Below, one piece after another: positions 29,342-36,381 of a DNA stretch of 64,000 bases (positions are counted from its first letter, which is position 1; the number at the start of each line of letters is the position of its first letter). Location: NCBI GenBank assembly GCA_963701015.1, contig OY969556.1, positions 992,001 through 1,056,000 of the forward strand. Direction: 5' to 3'. This stretch comes from MFD09286-c1 sp963701015 (lineage in GTDB: Bacteria > Bacteroidota > Bacteroidia > Bacteroidales > DTGW01). The position numbers and the translations under genes were made by a program. The notes under the pieces were generated by a model. That model ran no database searches, had not been told where the DNA came from, and saw nothing but the letters and a program-made list of their open reading frames with translations.

Positions 29342-30422
29342 TTATCTTTTCACTCTTGCATTTCCTTCCCAGATACTCCAAACCTGTTCTTCATCGGCCG
29401 GTTGGGCGTAATCGGTTATAAAAGTTGTAGCCAATGCACCACTTGCCCAGCCAAACTGAGCCCATTTTTCAGGTTCCCAACCTTTTAAAATTCCGTACAA
29501 TAAGCCTCCTACAAATCCATCGCCTCCTCCTATACGGTCAAGAACATTTATTTCTCTGGGTTCAATAACATGCCAATTATTGCCTTCCAGCATAATTGCA
29601 CCCCACTGGTGACAATTGGTATTAACTACCTGACGCAATGTCGTTCCGTAAACCGAAGCATTTGGAAATGCTTTTTTTACCCTATTTATCATTCCTTTAA
29701 AGCTTTCAATTTGAGAAGCAATATCTTTTCCGCCAGCTTCAGGCAGCTTCAATTCTCAAACATAGCTGAAAATCCTCTTCATTTCCAACCAAAATATCTG
29801 AAACTGAAGCAATTTCGGTAAATATTTCATGAAGTTCCTTTTCACGTCCCTTCCAAAATGATGCCCGATAATTTAAGTCGAAAGAAATACGTGTTCCGTA
29901 TTTCTTGGCGGCCATGGCTAATTCTAAACAAAACTTACTTGTTTCTGGTGATAAAGCGCCAATTAAACCTGAAAGATGTACAATTTGAACTCCTTCTTTA
30001 CCGAGAATACGGTCAAGATCAAAATCTTTAACATTTAATGTACGCCCAACTTCACCAGCCCTGTCATTTTGAACTCGTGGCCCGCGCGAGCCATAACCAC
30101 TATCGGCAATATTGAATTGATGTCTGTATCCCCAGGGGCCACCTTGTGGAATATCTTTTCCTTCATAAGTCATATGCCGGCTTGCAAGGTTATTCTTTAT
30201 TAATTGGGCAATTGGACTATCTTTCACAAAAGTAGTAAGTACTTTTACCGGTAAGCCAAGGTATGAAGCAATACTTGCAACGTTAGTTTCAGCACTGGTG
30301 GCCTGCATAAAAAATGTATCGCTGCTATGAACAGGTTGACCATTAGAAGGAGTAATACGGATTCCCATACTTGTTGGAACTAGTAGTGAGTAGGTAAAAT
30401 CTTTTTTTAATTCTATGCTCAT
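29342..30422 (-). pseudogene. PfkB-family sugar(-acid) kinase, disrupted by a +1 frameshift
   Basis: Two overlapping frames together encode one PfkB kinase of about 359 residues. The upstream part (from 30422 to the stop at 29739) carries the N-terminal substrate domain and FDLNYRASFW and LVGNEEDFQLC. The downstream part (to 29342) carries the catalytic DRIGGGDGFVGGLLYGILKG. They join if one base is removed near 29743-29752. The family includes KDG kinase, but position between the LarA-like gene and the mannonate oxidoreductase also allows gluconate or mannonate as substrate. The break may be real decay or a sequencing error, and no ATG opens the second part. Confidence 0.85.
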
Positions 30423-30504
30423 AAATATCTTTTTTTAATTTGTTAATATGCCAATGTGCTGATGTTAAAGATTTTTTTAATTAGCAAATTGACTAGTTGA
30501 TAAA

Positions 30505-31350
30505 TTAAACACCGCCAAAAGCGCTATAACCGCCATCAATAGGAAGTATAATACCTGTAATAAATTCAGCTAAATCAGATAATAAGAATAATGTTGCACC
30601 TTGCAAATCTTCTGGTTTACCATATTTACCTACCGGTGTGTTTGAAATTATTTTAATTCCACGTGCAGTTGGTGCACCAGTTTTTTCGTCGGTTAGCAAA
30701 AACCGGTTTTGGTTTGTAAGAAAGAAACCAGGTGCAATTGCATTTACACGCACTCCCGTTTTAGCCATGTGAACTGAAAGCCACTGGGTAAAATTATTAA
30801 TTGAGGCTTTGGCTGCTGAATAGGCAGGAATTTTTGTAAGGGGCCTGAATGAATTCATTGATGAAATATTTAGTATTGAACCTTTCCCGGCTTTCATCAT
30901 ATCTTCGGCAAAAACCATGGTTGGTAAAAGTGTTCCGGTAAAGTTGAGTGCAAAAACTTTATCAAACCCTTCCATTTCTAATGCAAAGAATGATTTTCCG
31001 ATTGAATCTTCATCGGTTATTTGTTCAACCTGGGTGGTAGCTTGCGGTGAATTTCCTCCTGCTCCATTAATTAAAAAATCAACAGTTCCCAATTTTTCAT
31101 TGACGTCTTTTTTTGCATTTACAAGTGAAGCCTTATCTAAAACATTCGCTTCAACACCAATGCAAATTGTTCTATATTTTTCTGTTAGTGCTTTTGCAGC
31201 AACTTCAGCTGCTTCAAGGTTTCTATCCAAAATGGCTGTTTTTATACCAGCCTGTGCAAGAGCTTCGCAAATAGCAGTTCCAATAACTCCTGCGCCTCCA
31301 GTTATGACGCAAACTTTTCCTTTTAAATGTGTAAAATCTAATGTGTTCAT
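30505..31350 (-). CDS. uxuB: SDR-type D-mannonate oxidoreductase / fructuronate reductase (YjmF/UxuB type)
   Basis: This 281-residue SDR resembles the Bacillus YjmF group of mannonate oxidoreductases, which is unrelated to the long-chain E. coli UxuB. It has TGGAGVIG for the cofactor, the hallmark LINGAGGNSPQATT, NFTGTLLPTMVFAEDM, NISSMNSFRPLTKIPAYSAAK with the catalytic Tyr/Lys, and IDGGYSAFGGV at the end. The reaction is D-fructuronate + NAD(P)H to D-mannonate. It follows the repaired regulator stop by 5 bp and precedes the kinase by 82 bp. It would complete the path from galacturonate via uxaC and uxaE to mannonate. A substrate mix-up within SDRs is the main doubt. Confidence 0.86.
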   Translation of the reverse strand: MNTLDFTHLKGKVCVITGGAGVIGTAICEALAQAGIKTAILDRNLEAAEVAAKALTEKYRTICIGVEANVLDKASLVNAKKDVNEKLGTVDFLINGAGGNSPQATTQVEQITDEDSIGKSFFALEMEGFDKVFALNFTGTLLPTMVFAEDMMKAGKGSILNISSMNSFRPLTKIPAYSAAKASINNFTQWLSVHMAKTGVRVNAIAPGFFLTNQNRFLLTDEKTGAPTARGIKIISNTPVGKYGKPEDLQGATLFLLSDLAEFITGIILPIDGGYSAFGGV

Positions 31351-31355
31351 GATTT

Positions 31356-32436
31356 TTAATTTATAGTTTTTTTATAATAATCAATATTTTCTTTCATAAT
31401 AATATCAATAGGACTAAAATTAAGTTTTTCAACAGGTTTTTTTAAAAGCAAAAAATTGAAAAGTGCTATAACACTATTGTAACCCTGGTCAGTCCGGATT
31501 TTGGCATATTAGAAACCTTATTGTCCCCTGTTTTAAATAGTCAACATTTTCCTGTATTAAATCGTACCCTATAACAATATTATTTTCCTGCTTTGTGTCA
31601 AAAAGATATTTTGCGATATAATGCACTCTTGAGTTGGGCACGAATATTCCTTTTGTCTTATTATTAATTTTAAAAATTTTATCAAATTGACTTTTTATTA
31701 AGGCTTTATTTGAAATATCAATTTCAGTTGAAATTATATTATTTTTTTTAACTCTGTCGGGTAATTCAAAATAGGAACGAAATCCGTTTTCACGTAAGCT
31801 TAAATGATAAGTTGAAACTGCTTTGTTAACTAATTTAAGAATAAATATATCAGTATTTTCAGGCAAACCATAATCCATTAAACGAGCAGCAACATAACCC
31901 GATTGGAATGAATTATGCCCAAAATAAGCAAGGTTATTGCAATTATCAATATCAACATCAAAGAATACATAAGGAATTTTAAGTGTTTCACATTGTTTGA
32001 TAACATTTAATGAAACTTTATACATAACCGGCGCAAAAATCAACCCATTGGGACTTATTTTGAAAACTTCGTTGGCTTTGTTTTCAAATGATTTTTCATT
32101 TCCTAACTCAAAGGTAAAAACCGAAATTTCGAAATTGTAGTTTTTTATTTCATTTACTGCATTGAATATACCCGTTAAAGGCTTTTCCCAATATGGATTA
32201 TTGTTTTCATAATCGGGAACAAGGATTGCAATTGTATATTTTTTCTTTGAAGCTAAAGATCTTGCAAGAATATTAGGCGTATAACCTAATTCTTCAATTA
32301 TTTTTAGAACCTCATTCCTGGTTGATTCAGCAACTTCGCCACGGTTGTGTAAAACCCTGTCAACAGTACCAATTGAAACATTTGCCTTTTGTGCAATGTC
32401 TTTAATTCCTATACTATTGTTGTTGTTACTGTTCAC
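31356..32436 (-). pseudogene. LacI-family regulator of the hexuronate operon, disrupted by a +1 frameshift
   Basis: The 315-residue open part begins with a LacI helix-turn-helix (IKDIAQKANVSIGTVDRVLH, hinge YTPNILARSLASKK) and a periplasmic-binding-protein-like effector domain. It stops abruptly after FLICQNPD. In the next frame the expected tail continues with QGYNSVIALFNFLLLKKPVE and PIDIIMKENIDYY to a stop at 31356-31358, giving 359 residues once one base near 31494-31497 is removed. The repaired stop lies 5 bp before the uxuB-type gene, so it leads the operon. Two operator-like sites and a -7 element lie just upstream, which suggests self-control. Effector: probably a uronate or pathway intermediate. 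Confidence 0.87.
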
Positions 32437-32465
32437 GAAGTTTTGTTTTTAATTTCAAAAATTTC

Positions 32466-32479
32466 CGTTAGCGTACACG
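32466..32479 (-). promoter_or_regulatory. Putative LacI-type operator O1
   Basis: CGTTAGCGTACACG is an imperfect palindrome with a central CG, as in LacI-family operators. A related copy lies 42 bp away. It begins two bases downstream of the -7 element of the regulator gene, so a bound repressor would cover the transcription start. No footprint or regulon data were available. Confidence 0.6.
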
Positions 32480-32480
32480 A

Positions 32481-32488
32481 CAAATATA
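32481..32488 (-). promoter_or_regulatory. Putative -7 promoter element of the hexuronate operon
   Basis: On the minus strand this reads TATATTTG, a full match to the Bacteroidetes -7 consensus TAnnTTTG. It lies about 45 bp before the ATG of the LacI-type gene. The -33 TTTG motif is not evident where expected; operator O2 occupies that place. Confidence 0.5.
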
Positions 32489-32507
32489 TGAAGTATTTTT
32501 TAATTTC

Positions 32508-32521
32508 CGTGTGCGTTAACG
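32508..32521 (-). promoter_or_regulatory. Putative LacI-type operator O2
   Basis: CGTGTGCGTTAACG repeats the pattern of O1. The two 24-bp neighbourhoods, both beginning TTTCCGT, share 19 of 24 positions as direct repeats. The 42-bp spacing equals four DNA turns. The site covers the expected -33 region, so O1 and O2 bracket the -7 element. Confidence 0.6.
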
Positions 32522-32543
32522 ATAAATTTTGTTTAACAATAAA

Positions 32544-33329
32544 TTATTTTTTTTCTTTTGAAAGTTTAGACTTTTGAATTAGATAATCGGTAAGGTTTTC
32601 AGCTGCTTTTCTGTTTTCAAAATCGAGTGGCAAACGGTCATGGTCCATATATTCATTGTAAATCCATGGATCGCCAACAGCAAAAACAAAACCTTTACCA
32701 AAATTACATTCCGCCATAAACACTTTACCATTTTCAGTTAGCACAGATTTTGCCTGTTTCGAAAGAATAAGGCTTGCAATTTCTTTAAGATATATTTTTT
32801 GAATACCATTAAATACAGGATAATCAGGTAAATTTGTAAAGGCTCCCATATTCCAGTTCTTTCCAGTTACAGCATGATAAGTTACAGGATCAAAAACAAT
32901 TCCAAACCTTGATGAAAACTGGTTTAAGTGTTTAAATTCACAGTTTGGGCCATCATTTGCCATGATAATAAGCACGCCACCTTGTTTTACCCAATTTTCA
33001 ATTATGTCAGCATCTTCGGGCAAAATATAATTAGGTGACGGATTTTCAGAAATTGTATCGGGATCAACAATTATATAAATATCAATTTTTGAAAGTTCTT
33101 GTGTTGTTGGGCGACCCAAAGTAAATAAATTTGCTTTTTTATCGGTAAAAATTTTACCCCAACGCGAATATCCGCTCCATGCCGTATCACTCCATAAATA
33201 ATGATATGGTTGACAGGTTTTTTTATTTGTTTCATGGTTGAACCAATTATCAAGGCCAACATTGGTTTGTGCACTTAATAGTTGAACCATAAAAACAAAA
33301 ATGATAGATGATAAAATATATTTTTTCAT
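32544..33329 (-). CDS. Secreted DUF4350-like protein of the pectin operon
   Basis: This 261-residue protein starts with a signal peptide (about 1-20, ending LLSAQ). The body resembles DUF4350/GATase1-like domains: KIDIYIIVDPDT, ADIIENWVKQGGVLIIMANDG, VFMAECNFGKGFVFAVGDPWIYN. In Bacteroidetes this kind of domain occurs with or fused to GH105 unsaturated rhamnogalacturonyl hydrolases, and here it closes the operon that begins with a GH105 gene. I recall no proven biochemical activity. It follows the YhcH-like gene by 35 bp and may help process or sense rhamnogalacturonan fragments in the periplasm. Confidence 0.65.
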   Translation of the reverse strand: MKKYILSSIIFVFMVQLLSAQTNVGLDNWFNHETNKKTCQPYHYLWSDTAWSGYSRWGKIFTDKKANLFTLGRPTTQELSKIDIYIIVDPDTISENPSPNYILPEDADIIENWVKQGGVLIIMANDGPNCEFKHLNQFSSRFGIVFDPVTYHAVTGKNWNMGAFTNLPDYPVFNGIQKIYLKEIASLILSKQAKSVLTENGKVFMAECNFGKGFVFAVGDPWIYNEYMDHDRLPLDFENRKAAENLTDYLIQKSKLSKEKK

Positions 33330-33364
33330 AATTAAGCAATTATTTGAATTTATAAATTAATTAA

Positions 33365-33982
33365 CTAATTAGCCATAATTTTAACTACCAGCTTTTTATC
33401 TTTGTCGCAACCTTCAATTTTAATATTTGGCCGATGTGCCTGCGATGGGAAAAATAGCATAAAAGTGTCGGGTTGTGCAATGTAATATTTGCAATCTTTT
33501 TCAGGAATGTTATAATAGCCAATATCCTTTTTATCACTGAATTCAACTTTTACAGTTGCGTTGGTTAATGCTGCCATACCCATTTTTTCTTTCCCCTGGT
33601 AAACATATTGTAAATCGATATATTTTTTATGTGCTTCGTACTGCGTTTCTTCAAAAGATTTGGTTGCATTATTTGTAACAGAAACAAATACAGTATCACC
33701 CATCAACTTATATTTTCCTGGTGAGAGCGTATCGAGATTTGTATTTTTCAGAAATTCGAAGGCTTTTTTCCAGTATAATTCATTTTTATGGTATTGTTTG
33801 TCAAACTCAACAATATCAATTCCTTTATAGGCTTTTAAACTCATACCATTTTCCCATTTTCCGGAATTAAACCATTGTGCGGCATTTTCGAAATTCAGGT
33901 TTGAATTAGTATTTGATTGACAGTATATAATGCCCGACATTATTATAAAGTAGCAAACTACCATTATTATTTTTTTTTTCAT
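33365..33982 (-). CDS. Secreted YhcH/YjgK/YiaL-family protein
   Basis: The 205-residue protein has a signal peptide (about 1-21) and then a YhcH/YjgK/YiaL (DUF386) cupin-type domain from about residue 55, with the family motifs YEAHKKYIDLQYVYQGKE and FPSQAHRPNI, whose His and Glu residues are probable metal ligands. Members are linked to sugar-acid and sialic-acid use, possibly as anomerases or isomerases, but most are cytoplasmic. Export here implies action on released oligosaccharides in the periplasm. It sits between the GH43 gene (15 bp) and the DUF4350-like gene (35 bp). Confidence 0.85.
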   Translation of the reverse strand: MKKKIIMVVCYFIIMSGIIYCQSNTNSNLNFENAAQWFNSGKWENGMSLKAYKGIDIVEFDKQYHKNELYWKKAFEFLKNTNLDTLSPGKYKLMGDTVFVSVTNNATKSFEETQYEAHKKYIDLQYVYQGKEKMGMAALTNATVKVEFSDKKDIGYYNIPEKDCKYYIAQPDTFMLFFPSQAHRPNIKIEGCDKDKKLVVKIMAN

Positions 33983-33997
33983 AATTTAAATATTTAT

Positions 33998-35614
33998 TTA
34001 TTTTTCTATTCTGAACCAATCAATATCAACATATCCAGCGTCATTTGAATGTTTTTCACCTATACAAAAAAGTCCAATTTTAGCACCAATCCATTTTCCG
34101 GGCTTTGCCTGAAAAGATTTACCAATGTTATTGTAACTGATACTATCCTCACTATATGAAAAACTGCAAATTGCATTTAAAGTTACATGAACTTTTAAAT
34201 ATATATTACCATTATTAATAAAATTGCTATCATTGATTATTTCATGTTTCCCCATATCGGCATTGAGGCATTGAGACTGGAATACTATATACCTGTTATT
34301 TTCAAATTTTACACCGATATAACTATAATCAGTTCCCATTATAATTAAACCGCATTTGTCATTGTTACAATGAGGTTCGAACTTAATTTTACAAACAGAT
34401 GAGAACCCGGGAGCTGGGAATTTTTGTAACATCAAATTAGGCACTTCCCATAAATTTTTTATACTATCTGAAGTATATAAAGCATTTAATCTGAAAAAAC
34501 CAAGATTTCCAGTTGGCAATCCCCATTCAGCTTGCCGATTAGCATTCCATTGCCATTGAAGGTCAATTTGTGGAGAATTAAACTCATCAGTATTTTGAGG
34601 TTCATTTATTGGAAATGATTTACCAACATTCGGTTTTTTATAAGACTCAACAGGTTCTCCAGTTCCATTTCTATCATAATTAATACCAATAACTGGCCAA
34701 TCATTTAACCATTGCATGGGTTGCAAATGAACGACTCTGCCAAAAGAGCCCAAATCCTGAAAATGAAAAAACCATGATTCCCCAAATTGCGTTTCAACCC
34801 ATGCTCCCTGATGTGGCCCATTAATATTGGTATTCCCTTGATGTAATACATTTTTGACTTCATATGGACCGTATATATTTTTTGAACGCAAAACAAGTTG
34901 CCATCCTGTTTTAACACCCCCAGCCGGGGCAAAAATGTAATAATATCCATTGCGTTTATATATTTTTGGACCTTCAACAGTTGGATTATTTTTATGTCCG
35001 TCATAAATCATCACATCTTCATCTAATATTGCTGTTCCTTCAACATTCATTTTGTTTAGGCTTAGAATACTTTTTATTCCTACACGACTGCCAACCCATG
35101 CGTGGACCAGATATGCATTCCCATCATCATCCCAAAACGGACATGGGTCTTCCCAACCTTTAGCATGTTTAATTAATAAAGGTTCACTCCAAGGTTCAGC
35201 AATTTCTTTTGATTTAACCATAAATATCCCTAAGTCCGGATCGCCATAATAAATGTAAAATTCGTTATTATGAAACCGTATTGATGGTGCCCAAACACCA
35301 TTTCCGGGTTGAGGTATATCGTATATTTCTTTTGGACGAAGTGATTCAACAGCATGTCCAATAATAGTCCAATTTATTAAATCGAATGATTGTAGAATTG
35401 GCAGCCCTGGAACGTTGTTAAAACTTGATGAAACCATATAATAATTATCACCGACACGAATAACGTCAGGATCAGAATAATCTGCATATATAATTGGATT
35501 CTTATATGTTCCATCTCCATTATCAGGTTTCCAAACTGAGCTATTGCTTTGACATTGCAATGAGGCAGATTGCAATGTTAGGATCAACATTAGCATATAA
35601 AATTCGAACCTCAT
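33998..35614 (-). CDS. Glycoside hydrolase family 43 enzyme
   Basis: This 538-residue secreted enzyme has a signal peptide (about 1-22) and a five-bladed propeller. The catalytic base is probably D48 in ADYSDPDVIR, the pKa-tuning Asp lies in GWEDPCPFWDDDGNAYLVHA, and the acid Glu in NNPTVEGPKIYKRNGYYYIF. A C-terminal beta-sandwich from about residue 350 is typical of the larger GH43 groups. Such enzymes release arabinose, xylose or galactose from side chains. In this pectin operon arabinan or galactan side chains are likely targets, but the exact subfamily is not resolved. Confidence 0.92.
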   Translation of the reverse strand: MRFEFYMLMLILTLQSASLQCQSNSSVWKPDNGDGTYKNPIIYADYSDPDVIRVGDNYYMVSSSFNNVPGLPILQSFDLINWTIIGHAVESLRPKEIYDIPQPGNGVWAPSIRFHNNEFYIYYGDPDLGIFMVKSKEIAEPWSEPLLIKHAKGWEDPCPFWDDDGNAYLVHAWVGSRVGIKSILSLNKMNVEGTAILDEDVMIYDGHKNNPTVEGPKIYKRNGYYYIFAPAGGVKTGWQLVLRSKNIYGPYEVKNVLHQGNTNINGPHQGAWVETQFGESWFFHFQDLGSFGRVVHLQPMQWLNDWPVIGINYDRNGTGEPVESYKKPNVGKSFPINEPQNTDEFNSPQIDLQWQWNANRQAEWGLPTGNLGFFRLNALYTSDSIKNLWEVPNLMLQKFPAPGFSSVCKIKFEPHCNNDKCGLIIMGTDYSYIGVKFENNRYIVFQSQCLNADMGKHEIINDSNFINNGNIYLKVHVTLNAICSFSYSEDSISYNNIGKSFQAKPGKWIGAKIGLFCIGEKHSNDAGYVDIDWFRIEK

Positions 35615-35629
35615 AATTTTTATAATTGA

Positions 35630-36370
35630 CTATTTTTTCAATTTATTCTTTAAGTCAATATTTAAATTTTTTAATCCATTTACAAACAATTCAGCCATTT
35701 TCGTGGCTCCATATTCCGAAAAATGTGTATTATCCTTACGTCCATGAGGAAGCGATTTATAGGAAACAGAATCAATAAACAAAAATATTTTTTTTGAACC
35801 TTCTTCTCCTGCATCAACTATTAATTTCTCACTTTTTCTGTGCATGTCAACAAATGCGATATTCAAGGAATCGGCTAAATTGCGAACAATGTCAGGATAG
35901 ACGCCATGCGTGTCATAAAATTTACCGTTTTTATCGAACCTGCGCCGCATTATAGGAGTACAAAGAATTGGTGTTGCACCTTTTTCCTGAGTTTCTTTTA
36001 TGAATTTTATAATATTCAATTTATATTGAGCTGGTGGTGTATAACGCTCTTTTTTTTCAATACTCTCATCGTTATGGCCAAATTGTATAATTACATAATC
36101 ACCAGGTTTTAAACTATCAACTATTGGTTGCCACCTGTTTTCAGCCAAAAAGCTTTTAGTGCTTCTACCGTTCATTGCACGATTATCGATAACTACTGTT
36201 GAATCGAAAAATTGTTGCAATATCATACCCCAACCACGTTCGGGATTGTCTTCCAAAGGTTTATTTGCCATAGTTGAATCACCAATCATAAAAACTGTGG
36301 TTTTATGAATAGGAATAAATCCAAATAGTGCAATTAGTATTAAAATGAACAGTTTTGAATTTTTTTTCAT
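35630..36370 (-). CDS. Rhamnogalacturonan acetylesterase-like SGNH hydrolase (CE12)
   Basis: The 246-residue SGNH hydrolase has all four blocks of the family: MIGDSTMANK (nucleophile Ser), AMNGRSTKSF (Gly), IIQFGHND (Asn) and DNTHFSEYGA (Asp and His). The combination of the block-I motif with NGRSTKSF is typical of CE12 rhamnogalacturonan acetylesterases such as YesT and RgaE. A hydrophobic N-terminus (about 6-22) indicates export. Removing acetyl groups opens the backbone to lyases and hydrolases in the same operon. Gaps to its neighbours are 11 and 15 bp. Confidence 0.91.
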   Translation of the reverse strand: MKKNSKLFILILIALFGFIPIHKTTVFMIGDSTMANKPLEDNPERGWGMILQQFFDSTVVIDNRAMNGRSTKSFLAENRWQPIVDSLKPGDYVIIQFGHNDESIEKKERYTPPAQYKLNIIKFIKETQEKGATPILCTPIMRRRFDKNGKFYDTHGVYPDIVRNLADSLNIAFVDMHRKSEKLIVDAGEEGSKKIFLFIDSVSYKSLPHGRKDNTHFSEYGATKMAELFVNGLKNLNIDLKNKLKK

Positions 36371-36381
36371 ACTATTTAATT

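Noticed and set aside
29739..29760. Programmed +1 frameshifting in the kinase
   Set aside because: No slippery heptamer, rare-codon stall or downstream structure is evident, and two other unrelated genes show the same type of break.
20391..32436. A classical KDG pathway (uxuA, kdgK, kdgA) in this operon
   Set aside because: No mannonate dehydratase or KDG aldolase sequence is present; the only candidate is the broken PfkB kinase, whose substrate is open.
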